Positions 22,919 through 34,890 are shown, numbered from the stretch's first letter. The stretch is 64,000 bases of DNA from Voacanga thouarsii (GCA_026120185.1 JANUWF010001176.1:4411501-4475500); one strand, 5' to 3'. A program made the numbers and translations. Notes: generated from the letters alone by a model not told the origin.

Positions 22919-23728
22919 CTCAACACCACAAGGTAGCTAACATAATATAAGACAATCTCCTCCAATACACCTACAAGAAATCTAGCCATTGTCCAATACC
23001 AAACACAATATCAATAATCATGATCAAATTACAATACTCAATAGCCAATGCTAAGTCAATCATGAACAATGATCCATTATCTAAGCAAATGCGAAGTTAC
23101 ACCAAAGAAGGAATGCACAAAAGGTTCCAAAAAACTATAAATTAGTAGTGGCATCAACCATATAGCATTGTCAATTATATTCCTATGCTAATGAAATCTC
23201 AAAGAGAGCAACATTGATAGTCAAATCCGTCCACCAATAATATTCAAGAATTTTCGCCCAAAAATGCACAGAAATATACCCAAATTTTACAAGAAAAAAT
23301 TAAATTGTAGAAAGTGTAAAAAAATCACACCACAATGATCTCCAATGTATGGGCAATGATCCTATGCAAAAAGATTGAAGAAATTGTGCACCAAAATAAA
23401 TAATTGAAAATTAGGTTTTGGAAGAAAAGATTGGTTTTTTCCTAATTTTAATACAAACTTTCAAGAACAAAGTAAAGATTTTTTGTTTGGGAGGTGTTTT
23501 GGAGGTTTAAAAAATGACCCGGCGGTGTTTCGGAGTTGAACCCGACGATGGGGGGGAGAGAAAAATCGAGAGAGATGAAAGTGTTTTAAAAAAATTGGCC
23601 AAGAATAGCCGATTTTGTATTGTGGCCGATCGAGCCTAGCGCAGGGCCGAAGGACTGGGCCTGTTCTGCCCCGCTTTCTTGTCAGGCCGTACTAGCCAAT
23701 CCAAAAATTATCCTTTTTTATATTTTAT

Positions 23729-23806
<78 letters not shown>

Positions 23807-25002
23807 GGTTGTTATAAAGCAACATGAGCATGCTTTGCAATAAAAATAAAAAATAAAATTACACAATAACATACAAGAAAATAATAGCCTAAATACAACA
23901 ACAAATTTTACAATTAATTACAATTTCACTTATTATATTTAGTGATTAGTATTAACACAACAATAAAACAAATTAGAAACAAAAAAATACAACATTTTTT
24001 TTTATTTTTTATTTTGTGAAAATAGTATACCGATTTTTTTTCAACAATAAAAACAACGAAACATTTACAGGCATACAAAAGAACTATTGTACAATAATAT
24101 AGCAACGTAAATTACAACTCTTATTACTATTATTATTATATAGAATAATTAAACTATTACAATACATGAGTAAAATAAAACCTTATAGTCTAATTGCAAA
24201 TATAAATATTATTAGCGTTAGTATTAATATGCAATATTTAGCAGCTAACAAATATATAACAATAATTTTTAAAATACTCTAATATTTAATTTATTCACAA
24301 CAAATATATTTATTTTCATAATAAATAAATATATACAACACCTCAAGCAAATTATTTACATAGTATCAAAAATAAAACTATTTATCCATTTACATTATTT
24401 ACACAATTACATTATTTACGAGACAAACAAGAAAAGTAAAAGCCAAAGAAAAAGGCATAAACGGAAGAAAGAAGAAAAGAACAAAAACAAAAATCTGTGC
24501 AAGATAAGGAAAAGGTGACAAGGGAAAAAGAAGAAGAAAAGAAAAAAAAAGAAAAAATGAAGAAAAAGAAAGGAAAAATGGGGTGGGTCAAAGTAACAAA
24601 AACATGTTTTTTTTTCTTTTAATATAAAAAAATAAATAAAAATTAATCCTACATTAATGCACGAGCACAATATATGTAAATAAGAATGCATAAATTAAAT
24701 ATTAAACTAAAATAAAAATAAAAATAAATTCAATTCAATTCATCTAAAATATCGTGTCATCAAAAGTCCAAACCTGAAAACAAAAAAACTTATTATTGAC
24801 TCAAAATTATAGACGTAAAAATCATCAAACTAAAAATACAATGAGTACACATTTCACATTAACATTAAGTTAGTAAAATTAAATAACTAAATATATAGTA
24901 TATGCAAACATACAGAAACAAGTTAGTAGTTATTAACATGTATCTACATATTTATATATTTACATGGCTAAATCAATGAAATCCAAGCTTTCATGATTTG
25001 TT
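22919..25002 (-). other. Non-coding leader of the non-autonomous gypsy element
   Basis: AT-rich sequence with no supported gene. It contains the (TTA)n array and a purine-rich stretch at 24430-24600, whose minus-strand Phe/Leu-rich ORF is low complexity. A short GC-rich patch (23510-23690) holds no recognisable motif. Confidence 0.5.
23734..23806. repeat. (TTA)n microsatellite
   Basis: About 24 uninterrupted trinucleotides; it generates a spurious poly-Leu frame. Confidence 0.95.
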
Positions 25003-25019
25003 CCCTGGCAACAGCGCCA
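25003..25019 (-). promoter_or_regulatory. Primer-binding site complementary to tRNA-Asp
   Basis: On the minus strand, six bases after the LTR CA end, the sequence TGGCGCTGTTGCCAGGG differs at two positions from the complement of the plant tRNA-Asp 3' end (TGGCGCCGTTGCCGGGG). Athila-type elements commonly use this primer. It fixes the element as minus-strand with its 5' LTR on the right. Confidence 0.85.
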
Positions 25020-25025
25020 AAAACT

Positions 25026-26625
25026 TGATACGTAAATTTTGAGTGTATAAAAATCATCAAATTTAAATCCATCCCTTAGTCAAGTTTTAATTAAAACATT
25101 AATCCCAAAATACACATAAGAGCAAATATACTCATTGCAAGCATAACATAAGGAATTAACGAGTATCGATCATCAAATGAACAAGTACATACTAATAAAT
25201 TTTCATTCATTGTTTAACCGACCCAAATAAAGTGAGAAAATAGGAAAAAGGAAAATAAAGAAATATATACAACTCAATGATGTAGGAATATGCAATTTAG
25301 ACAATTATCCTAGAAAAAAAACATGATAATGACCAACTAGCAATTCTCTCGACTAATTATCATCTTGGTACAATAAAGGAATACAAAGTAAAATTCAATC
25401 GTTTTCCAAGTCAAGAATCTATTTAGATAAATTCCACTTCTTTTCCCAATCCATGGAATCATTATCTTTTGATTAAATTAGCAGATTTCCTAATCAAGCC
25501 AACATAACTAAAATATGCATTAAGCTAATTCCTCATAAATATGAAATTAGCTAATGATCCTTTGGTCGAGGTGAAATCAACTAATCTTTGATTATTTTAG
25601 TCCTATAGTCCTACCTTCATCTCCTAAGTCCATTAAGATTTGACAAATACAAAATCAATGCAATAAACTCCTAACATCATTTTCGAAGTCAATTAGAAGA
25701 ACTCGCATCAATAACCAATGATAACAAGTAATCAAATATCAAAGATGATAAAGAATTTATCAAATAACTAAATCAATATAAAACCATTGATCCAAAATAA
25801 TGTTAAATTAGAATAAAAACATTGAATACATCACTGTTTAAGAACAAGAAAACAAAGATAAAAGAAAGTACTCATAGACAAGTCTCTTTCTTCTCTCTTG
25901 AAGACACTCTTGAACAACCCTTCTTGGATGGTGAATGCCTCCTTTAATGAGTGTTTGAAATTTTTGCTCTTGGATCCACCCTCAATCTTTTGTATTTTCT
26001 CTAGCTTTTGTAGGCCTCTTTGATGCTAATTTTGTTGCTTGAGGGGTCTTGGTTGAGTAGGAATTAGAAAATACAAAATCATTAGAAAATTCCTAAATTC
26101 GTGCACAGGATTTTAGCATTCCAGCACGACCTGGCGCCGGGTCCAATCAACCTACCTAGCGCCAGGTAAAATCTGCTCTTCCACTGAATTTTTCTTTGTT
26201 TTCCTCTGGCCATCTTGAATGGACCTAGCACTTGGTCCACTTGCCATACCTGGCACCAGGTGAAATATGCTATTCCACTAAATTTTTCTCTGTTTTCCTC
26301 TGGCCATCTTGAATGGACCTAGCTCTTGGTCCATTTGCCAGACCTGGCACCAGGTGAAATATGTTTTTCCACTGAATTTGTCTGTTTTCCTCTGGCCGTC
26401 CTGAATGGACCTAGCGCCTGGTCCACTTGCCAGACTTGGTGCCAGATGTACTCTTGAAAATCTCCAAATTTGCTTGAATTTAACTTAAATCTGCACAAAT
26501 TCGTCAAAAACACTTTCTACAAGTAAAATATCAAATAGAAATGAATATGCCTTGTTTATTATAACAAAAATATCTTAAAATAACCTCAAATAACTAGAAA
26601 AATAATGGTGACTTTAGCCCATATT
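25026..26625 (-). mobile_element. Gypsy 5' LTR L3
   Basis: The plus-strand left end 'tgatacgtaaattttgag' is the inverted equivalent of the L1 and L2 ends ('...atttacacatca'). The right end around 'cctcaaataactagaaaaa' and 'ggtgactttagccc' matches the L1 start inverted. Exact right boundary is uncertain because it abuts a second LTR fragment. It carries a tandem array that L1 and L2 lack. The adjacent primer site confirms it as a 5' LTR. Confidence 0.8.
26128..26460. repeat. Tandem array, about 93-bp period, in LTR L3
   Basis: The phrase 'cctctggccatcttgaatgg' starts at 26203 and 26297 and, with two changes, at 26389, giving periods of 94 and 92 bp. With the flanking partial unit there are about 3.5 copies. 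Each carries a GC-rich 'ctggcaccaggt' or 'ctagcgccaggt' word with dyad symmetry. Confidence 0.88.
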
Positions 26626-26879
26626 ACCTGCACTGTGCCCGATGTGCTCTGTTTTTCTTCAACAAAAATCCCCTATTCTAGAGTGGGGCCACTGCCGGTA
26701 GGGCACTGCTCTGCGATGAGTTTTTTCGTCTTTTTCCACTTTTTCTGCAATAAAATACCAAAACATCTTTCTAATGGTCAAATATCAAATATGAAGGAAT
26801 ATGACTAGTTATTGCACCAAATGAATCACAAAATATTCTCAAATAACTACAAAATTATTGATGAATTTAACCCTTATCA
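26626..26879 (-). mobile_element. Second LTR start fragment, L2-like
   Basis: On the minus strand from 26879 it begins TGATAAGGGTTAAATTCATC, then 'GTTATTTGAGAATATTTTGTG' and 'CATATTCCTTCATATTTGA', matching the start of L2 more closely than L1. After about 250 bp it is replaced by the start of L3. It is therefore a truncated related LTR into which the L3 element inserted, or a recombination product. Confidence 0.65.
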
Positions 26880-28380
26880 CAAATTCTCCTGCATATAGTC
26901 ATGAATGCACTTATCAATAATATCAATCATAAAACACAAATCATCTTGTACAAATGAATCCTTCAGTCCGTCAGATATTTGAATGGCTACCTACTTATCC
27001 TCCACTTAAAGTGTTAACCTCCCTCTAAGTACATTTATGGCAACTCTGGTAGTGGCTAGGGAGGGTCTACCTAAGATGAAAGGAATTTTAGAGTCCTCAT
27101 CCATGTCCATGATAACAAAGTCCACAAGGAAAATAAACTTATCAGCTTTCACTAAAACATCCTCCACAATCCTTATAGAATATTTAATAGATCTATTTGT
27201 CAACTGAATACTTATTCTAGTGGGCTCTGGTTCAACAAGACCTAACTTTTTGAAAGTTGTATATGGCAATAAGTTTATACTAGCTCCTAAGTCAGCCAAT
27301 GTGTTATCAAAAGGTATATTTACAATCAAATACTGTATAGAAAAACACATTTGATCTTTCAATTTCTCTAGTAATATAGCCTTTCTTGAGAGTATAATTG
27401 AGCATTTTTCATTCAGAATTATAATGGATAATTCTTCTAATTTCTCTTATTTCACAGCACATCCTTGAAGAACTTTGCATACTTAGGCATTTAGGTGAGT
27501 GCTACGATAAATGGAACATTGATATGTAACTATTTGAACAATTCTAAAACTTCCTGTACTGCTCATCTTCTTTTTCCTTTTTCAATCGGCTTGGAAATGG
27601 AACAGGTGGTTTAAAGTTTTGTTCTAGTCCTAAAGCCTTCTTTTCTTCAGAAGCTTTGCTTGGCGTTGGATCAGTTGTGTCAACCAATGCCTGTTCATTT
27701 CTGTAACTGCACTCTGATTTCTATCTGTCCTGTGTTGTACCCCTTTTTTCCTTTATAGATTTTTCAAGATTGTTCAGTTGCTTCCCACTTCTCAATGTAA
27801 TTACCTCTTCTTGTTCTCTATCATCTTTATCCTTAAATAGACTTGCTAATTGTTTAATTTGACCATATAGTATGGAAAGAAATCCCTCTTAATTTCTCAA
27901 CAAAACTTCAATTATATTAAAATGGGAGTCATCTGTAATTGCAAAGTCACATAAATGATTCTGTTGAGGACAGTTCTTCCATTTCTTCCATCCTTGGTAA
28001 GCTTTCTCTATGAGAAATTAGTCATTCTTGCTCCCAAAATTAAGAAGGTCTCCTAAATAAAAGGATCAATTAAAATCTCAATACGTAGTCTTATCAAAAG
28101 AATACTATAAGCAAGTCTTTTAAACAATTAATAAAAAATGAATGAATAAATGAAACTTCCAACATTTTCAAAAGAAAAAAAAAAACTTACACAAATAACA
28201 ACAAGAAGAAGAAGAGAGTTCTCAAATACATTCACACAAATTAATATGAATTTGAAGTACACATACAAACAAAATATTCACAAAGAATATGTACAACTAT
28301 ATAGGTGTAAGTTAGTCATATTCACAAGTATGTACAATTACAATACCAGATCAATAAAACTTAAGTATTTTGAAATATTA
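26880..28380 (-). pseudogene. Athila-like gypsy gag C-terminus and protease
   Basis: On the minus strand around 27860-27550 the Athila Gag linker is readable: 'EEVITLRSGKQLNNLEKS', a stop, 'NEQALVDTTDPTPS', and 'PPVPFPSRLKKEKEDEQYRK', then a stop. It is followed by the aspartic protease at 27362-27006, with the active site as 'ADLGASINLLPYTTFKKLGL' (A-D-L-G-A-S in place of D-T/S-G), then 'IVEDVLVKADKFIFLVDFV' and 'IPFILGRPSLATTRVAINV'. DLGAS is the usual Athila form. Gag upstream is too decayed to translate. Pol is missing on the left, where the element is cut at 26879. Confidence 0.85.
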
Positions 28381-28389
28381 TCATTTAAT

Positions 28390-28405
28390 CCCCAGCAATA
28401 GCATT
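28390..28405 (-). promoter_or_regulatory. Decayed tRNA-Asp primer-binding site
   Basis: Minus strand, adjoining LTR L4: TAATGCTATTGCTGGGG. Compared with the complement of the tRNA-Asp 3' end, all differences I count are C-to-T or G-to-A changes, as expected from deamination of methylated cytosines. Confidence 0.65.
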
Positions 28406-28412
28406 AAAAACT

Positions 28413-29987
28413 TGATGCGTATTTGCGTGCATATACTTGTGTATAGGAAAAAAGTCTCAAAATTCACATAACAACAAATCAAGATTAATGTAAAATACAA
28501 AAAATTACTCACACACAACACACATATGGGCAAGTATACCCCCTGTAGCATAGAGTTCTAGTTGGCAAGTATTGTATCCCTCAGGCAAGGTAGCAAATAT
28601 TTTTACTATGCCTTCATTCCATTATTTGGTAAACTATCCCATTGGGAAGGTGACAAATTGGCCAGGGGATTAGCTAACCCAAGAAATCCTCCAAGATAAA
28701 AAATCATAAAAGAGTAAGGAAAGGGATAAGTAATGTATCCAAATGACATCCCTCAAAATCAAGCCAAATCTCAGACAGCTAACATAGCTAGTTAACAACC
28801 TAGAATTAGCACCTATTTGTAATCTCGTATACAAAACCCACTCTCTCCCGAGTCATAGGTCTTCTACCCTCAACCTAATTAGTGGATATCTCTATCTCAC
28901 TAACCAAATGCAAGGGCCATTAAGACTAGTTACCCATCTAATTGGAGGAAATAGAGTCCCTATCTCTAGGTAACCCAATAACCCTTCAACCAACCAATCC
29001 TTATCTACTAATCCCTCTCTTGAGTTAATTGAAGGAAAACCTAATAGGTAAATCAATCAATTAGACTCACCAATCCTAAGCCCATCGCTCAAAATCATTA
29101 GGACAAGAAAACCCAATTAACCAATATACACAAATAGAAGCAAGTGATTGAATACCGAATACTAAATTGCAAATAACCTAAATAAAGGTCAACATCTAAC
29201 AAAATAAGGGTTTAACCATTCAAATACATTAATATTCTATGAAAGCCTAAACAAATCAAATAAGAAATATAAGAAAAAAGAATGGAACTCTTAGACAAGT
29301 GGCCTCCATTCTTCAATTGGGATTTCCCTTTGAAGATTACAATTTTCCTCTTCCAAATGATGCTTGGATATCCGTTTAGGTGTTTTTTCTTGGATTTCTA
29401 GTGTTTGGAGGCTGCTCATCTCCCTTCACTCGTGGTTGATAATACAGCACAAAAGACTATTTATAATGAACTTTGAAAAACCTTTGAAATATTCTATGTA
29501 CTAACTTATCTCAATACGAACTGATGCCTATTGTAATGCTAGACCCGCACCCATTAATCCTTTATCTCGAGGATCTTGAATTGCCACTTCGAACCGGTGC
29601 CAGTTCTTTGTCTTCCCCGGCGCCTATTGGTCTTGTTGTTCCATCTCCTAAAATCTCTAGAAATAATCGGTGCCTCTTTAACTGATGAACCGATCCCTAT
29701 TTTAGTGAACCAGCACCTATGTAGCTCTAAAATTGGTGCTTGTTATGTCTAGAATGTTAGGTCTGAACTTTATACTCTAAATCGACGCCTGTTTAGCTTT
29801 GTACCTGGTGCTGGTTTAGTACTCTTTTTCTCTGTTTTCACGTTGTTTCTCTAATCATCTTTTATTTATGTATTCTACATAAAACGAGATAAAAATAAGG
29901 GGAATGAGTAGTTATCTGGCCACAAATTTAGCACAACCTAATACAAATGACTAAAAAATATAGCAAAAGTGAGCACTGATTAAGACA
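28413..29987 (-). mobile_element. Athila-like 5' LTR L4
   Basis: The left end 'tgatgcgtatttgcgtgc' lies next to the decayed primer site. The right end near 29987 ('gattaagaca') is inferred by comparison with the starts of L1 and L2. It is a distant relative of L1-L3, with the same GC-rich 'ggcgcc' words (29590-29640) and pyrimidine-rich segments. No ORF. Right boundary uncertain by about 20 bp. Confidence 0.65.
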
Positions 29988-32900
29988 ATTTAGCAAGTAC
30001 GAAATTAGTAGCTTGTATATAATATTTTTGTTGGGTAAATTATTCATATCATTTTCTTTTTTGGAACATCAAATTAATTTATCAAAAGTCTTGAACTTAT
30101 CATAATACCATATCCTATCACTAAGATATTGTACTGTGATAATGTATCATGATATATTATGTATATATGGTTAAGGCATACACAATACCAAATTATTTGG
30201 TAGGGTGTACATCCCTCCCAAGAGAATACATTGCCATCTCCCTTACACAAAATCAAAATGTAGGATTTCCCACATCTGTTCGCCGGCTATCCTTGGAGAT
30301 CAAGTTGCTAGCTAAGGACCATGCTCAACTACTAGAACTGTCACTCTGTTTGGAAAAAGACACCTTTTTGGAGGCGCCCAATTTACCAGAATTCTCTCCT
30401 AATCTAATGAAAACTAGTCCTATGGCTTCGCCCAATGGGATCTCAATGTCATTAATTCAATAGTTCAAGAATTCACTATTTGTTATGGAATAATCAGATT
30501 ATTTCCAAAATTATTCCAGCCTTTTGAAGTAAATAGCCCCAAGTCTCAACCTAACCAAAAAATCCCAAACCACAATTTTGTTTCTCCAAAATTTCCAAAA
30601 CAACAATCCCTATATTTGTTCTAAAATTCATTTAAGGCATATTAATTAATTGCCCATAATTCGTCATAATAATATTTGGAGCCATTACATATACAACTCA
30701 TGCCATGATTTTTGCAATATTTTTCATGCATGAAATGCATAAATTTATATTCATGCATTTGCACATATTTGATGCGTGACTCCCTTCCAAAACCATAATA
30801 CTCATGAGAAATTTCACAATAATATTTATGCATGAAAAAATCATCATATTATAATAGAAGCACAATTTCAATAGGTACTACTTTCATGCATAAATATTTT
30901 CTCAAAAAGGACAATACTCATAATTTACATCATAATTTACATGTTATAATCATAAAACAGTTTATAAAATTATGTGTATATTATATATGCATTTGAATGC
31001 AAATTTTGTATATTTTAAATGTGGTATTTTTGCATGGATGTTGCATTTCATAATATGTGTTTCAAAAAGATATTTGCGATGCAAGCACTTACCTTGGTAC
31101 AAGTTAGCAAATTGTTTTCAACTTAATTTAAGCCTTTGCTCCTCATCCTTTGTTTAAATCCACCAAGTCTATCATATACAATATATAGGAATTAATTTCC
31201 TATTTATATGTCTCATGTAAAATTTTAGTCAAGACCCTAAGGCGGTTTGGGTGTTACTTAGGCCTTAAATAATTCTAACACCATTAACTTTAGAGGTAAA
31301 AATATCTCATCCCAACATTTAATAGCCTTCTAATGCTACCAACAATTTCATTTAGCATAGAACTCCTCAATTTACACAAATGGTCAAATAAAATCTTAAT
31401 TACTGTACAAAAACCCTAATTACCACACTAAAGCCCTAATTACTATACAAAACCCTAATTAGTTTACTTAATCACAAATCAACTTACAATCCAATATACA
31501 TAAGTTTCAAGAAGTCACGGATCACATTAAGTACAATAAGCAAATTAGTTTTACAAGAATTAAAATTCTGTTTAGTGCTTCATTTACAAAAAGGGGCTAT
31601 TTTTAGGTTTTCGTTTCCCAAAATCCCATAATTTATTTTGAGTGATCAAAGCTCTCATCAAAAATATTTTTAAGCAACTTAGTATCTCATGAAATTTAAT
31701 TAAGTCAAATTCCAACACATTTATGGAAAAAGCTTCAAGCAAAACCACTTTTCACTTAAAAACCAAAACTCTACTCACAACGGTAAAACATGGGCCATAA
31801 AGATAACCTTAATTACCTAAGCAAAATACTTCATTTTTTAATGAAGCTTTCCATTTTGATACCTCAATATGTTAGGTGAGTTGTTGCATGATTGTCTCCC
31901 TAAGATTCCACTTAAAAGTAGGTCACATAGTTTTTATAAAAAGCTTTGCCAGAACAACCCTGATCAAGCATCCTTGCATGATCATTTTAAAAAATTTATT
32001 TCTCCCAATTTAAATATAATTTTTCAATGATCCTTATTCTTAAAATTTCCTAACATCCTAAAGTTTGTCGAATTCATGTTTATGGGAAGGGTATTTTTTG
32101 GGGGGTTTAAAGTGACGTCCTGAGCAATGATTTTTCACAGCTTACATAGTTTCATGGTAAAAATCATAAGACTCAAAATTTAGCAAATTTCCATTACAAA
32201 AACTACACCAAAATGTTCTAAATACATCATAGAATAGTTAAAAATTCAACTCATAGCAAGATTTTCATCAAAATCATGCTCACAAAATTGTCATCCGTAG
32301 CTCCAAGACACAACCCGCATATCCTCTGTTTAGAACACACTATTTTCACATTCACTTCCCACTCTCGTATAAGTTCACACACATACTGTAGTGCATATCA
32401 CCACAAGATTCATCTCATTTTTCACACAAAATCACAGGGAAAATAGCATTCTACACGAAAATGTATTTTCTAGGCAGATTGCACTTATTTTCCGTTCATG
32501 CATATATAAGATGGAAAAATAACTTCTTTACACAAAAAGCTTCACCTTCACATAATATAACATGTCCGTAACATATATAAATACACCATCTTTTCATCAA
32601 CATTTCACACAAAAATAGTATTAAAATCAAATTTCCCATGGCTGGACAGAAAGCATCCATTTCAGCCAAGGCTCTTATAAAAGGGGAAAATGAGTTCTTT
32701 GAAACTTATTAAACCACAAAGAAAAAGGCAAAAGGGGAGTTTTGTTCTTCATGATTTCAACCTTCTCTTTGGCTTTTCCTAAAGGAAAACAAAGGAACAA
32801 TGAGTGCCCCTTTTTGGTTACAAAAAGGAAGTAGAAAAGAGGAGTTTTGAGATTACCTTTGAGGGCTCTTGTTCAATCTTCTAAAACAGTGTTCAAAGGC

Positions 32901-33768
32901 CTCCTTAACACCCAAAGGTTGATATTTTTTTGAAGAACAAAGAAGAAAAAATCAAAGGAAATGGAGTGGCGTTGATTTAGGCCAAGGAGGATTGCAAGAG
33001 GAATTGATTTTTCCTCTTGCTACAAGGCTGTCAGCCAGCCTACTGCGGAGTGTGGGGGAGTGACTTGAAGAGAAAGAAAAGGGGTGGTGAACAAGTGAGG
33101 GAGTTAGGAGAAAGTTGGGGTTTTATATTAAGTTCCTTTGAATCAAAGGTTGAGATTTGTTTATTTGAATCCAGCCCAAAATCAAGAGTTAGGATTTAAA
33201 TAATAAGAATGGTCAAGAAGTCTTGGTCAAGCTATTTGAATGGGTCAAGTCAACGTGGTCATTGAGCTAATCAAAATAATTTTAATCTTGGATTGATCAA
33301 GATTTTTAATTGGTCAAAATAATAAAAAAAAAACTTTGAAATAAAATTTGAATGTTGAAGGAGTCATTTTCTCTTATTAAAATTATCATAATAATATTTA
33401 TTTAATTTAAACACAATATGGTAAAAAAAAATTTAAATTAAAAGGCCAAAGTCTTTATTTTTATTAACGAAGATGTCAAGAGAGTACAGGCTTATGCCTC
33501 ATGAAGTTACAAGAATCTAACATAAAGGGTAGGAGTCTTCCATCTGTCTAAAGTACATAAACCCCTTGCTTTCGTGGAGAGACACAATATGGTAATTAAG
33601 TCATAACGAATTAATTACCACCCCCAAAGCATAAGCACGTTTTCTTCATTAAGAAATATTAAATCTCACATAAGACTTAAATAAAATAGACACATAAATA
33701 ATTCAAATAATCCATCGGATGAAATTAATTGCTTAATTTTTCCTAAGTGAGATTGGTAAGGTATTACA
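29988..33768 (-). mobile_element. Tekay/Del-like LTR, copy 1 (probable solo)
   Basis: Two long segments match the LTR at 58937-60734: 29990-30450 ('agcaagtacgaaat', 'ggtagggtgtac') and about 32840-33768 ('gggtcaagtcaa.gtggtc', 'cacataa.taattcaaataat', and the end GGTATTACA). The minus-strand start TGTAATACC fits the lineage. The stretch 30480-32800 has no counterpart in copy 2, so copy 2 has a deletion or this copy has insertions. Left edge abuts LTR L4. No internal element sequence adjoins either end, so it may be a solo LTR. Non-coding. Confidence 0.7.
33411..33595 (-). mobile_element. 157-bp retroposon with 14-bp target duplication
   Basis: The 14-mer acacaatatggtaa occurs at 33411-33424 and 33582-33595. 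The equivalent position in the other Tekay LTR (about 60524-60540, 'agacacaatatatttaa') is an empty site. The insert (33425-33581) begins with an A-rich tract on the plus strand; on the minus strand it ends 'aataaaaataaagactttgg' followed by T/A-rich sequence. The long duplication implies LINE-type target-primed insertion. It is too short and degenerate to name: a SINE or a truncated LINE 3' end. Confidence 0.7.
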
Positions 33769-34890
33769 AAAGGGCTTGGGGAGAAGACACATGCTAGGAA
33801 GGAGAAGTTGCTATCAAGCGTTGGAAAAAATGTTTTGATCAAGTCTGTGTTACAATCTTTGGCAACATATGCAATCTCAGTCTTTCTACTTCCTCATTGT
33901 CTTTGTGATGACCTGAACTCTGTGTGTATGCAGTTTTGGTTGGGGAATTCAGCTGACAAAAGAGAATTCATGACCAAAATAGAGTACACTATTTAAACCT
34001 AAATCCCAAGGAGTTTCGGTTTCCGTGATACTGAAGCCCTTAAATTTGCAATGCTAGCAAAACAAGGGTGGAGATTATTTCAGTACCCCACCTCATTAGT
34101 TGTGCAAATTTTACATGCCCGTTATTTCCCTCAAAGTGACTTTTTGTATGCTAGACTTGGCTAATCTCCTTCTTATATTTGGCGTTCTATTTTGGACGAT
34201 GTGGATTATTGATTGAGCATGTGAGATGGAGAGTTGAGGATGAAAAGTTTATCAGGGTTTGGGATGATCCGTGGTTACCTATCCCAGTTTCCTATTGCCT
34301 GATTACTTGGAACTCGCTTCTAGGTAATTCTATTCATATGTCGGATTTGAATGACAATGAGAGCGTGTGCTGCAAACTGGATATTTTAGATGCCTTGTTT
34401 TGTAAAAGGGATAAAGATCTTATTCAATCCATTCCTTTTAATTTCCAAATCTCAAAGACAGGATAAGCTTGTTCGGCATCTTACAAAGTCGGGTTCTTTC
34501 AATGTGAAATCAGCGTATTGAGCAAGCCTTGTGTTTATGTCACAAATCCAAGGAGGGGAGATGTCTTCAAGTCTTCAAAAGACGAGTGGAATTTGATTTG
34601 GAGCTTGAATATACCACTCAAAGTTATGCATTTTTTGTGGTTGCTGACTCTTTAGCTAAGTTGGCTTCTTCGTCTCTTCAAACTGTTTCTTTTTCATCTT
34701 TTGATAGCTTGTCAGCCTGTATTAGGAAGCACTGTGTTTTAGATTTTCACTCAGTCCCGACTCTTAGGGGTATTCATCGTGCTTAGGTAAGAGGTTCTAG
34801 TCCTCTCTTGTAACTTTTTACTTTATATTCTTTTCAAATAAACATGTAAGGATCTGCCTAACCCCCCACTAATCGGTGGTTTTGATTAAA
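33769..34890 (+). pseudogene. LINE ORF2 3' fragment (reverse transcriptase end, RNase H tail)
   Basis: Starts right after the LTR end with 'RKEKLLSSVGKNVLIKSVLQ' and 'LATYAISVFLLPHCLCDDLN', the conserved end of plant LINE reverse transcriptases. Next come 'FWLGNSADKREF', 'GFRDTEALKFAMLAKQGWRL' and 'PTSLVVQILHARYFPQSDFL', read across stops. After about 34520 sequence is lost and the frame resumes near 'FVVADSLAKLASSSLQTVS', the end of an RNase H domain. It closes with an A-rich stretch at 34885-34905. Different family from the 13.7-20.7 kb LINE, which lacks RNase H. Confidence 0.75.

Larger units (their letters stand above)
20706..26625 (-). mobile_element. Non-autonomous Athila-like gypsy element
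   Basis: Read on the minus strand: 5' LTR (about 26625-25026), tRNA-Asp primer site, about 2 kb of non-coding AT-rich leader, one degenerate ORF with a transposon-associated domain, the tract 'aagtgtgggggag' near 21240-21226, and an untranslated tail cut at 20706 by the LINE poly(A). No protease, reverse transcriptase or integrase motif was found. The 3' LTR is missing or lies beyond the LINE. The structure resembles a large non-autonomous derivative mobilised by a related Athila element. Confidence 0.65.

Noticed and set aside
23620..23817. Plus-strand ORF with a long poly-Leu run
   Set aside because: It is the (TTA)n microsatellite read in frame; no start context or conservation is visible.
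24416..24691. Minus-strand Phe/Leu-rich 91-residue ORF resembling a membrane protein
   Set aside because: It arises from a purine-rich low-complexity tract in the leader of a gypsy element.
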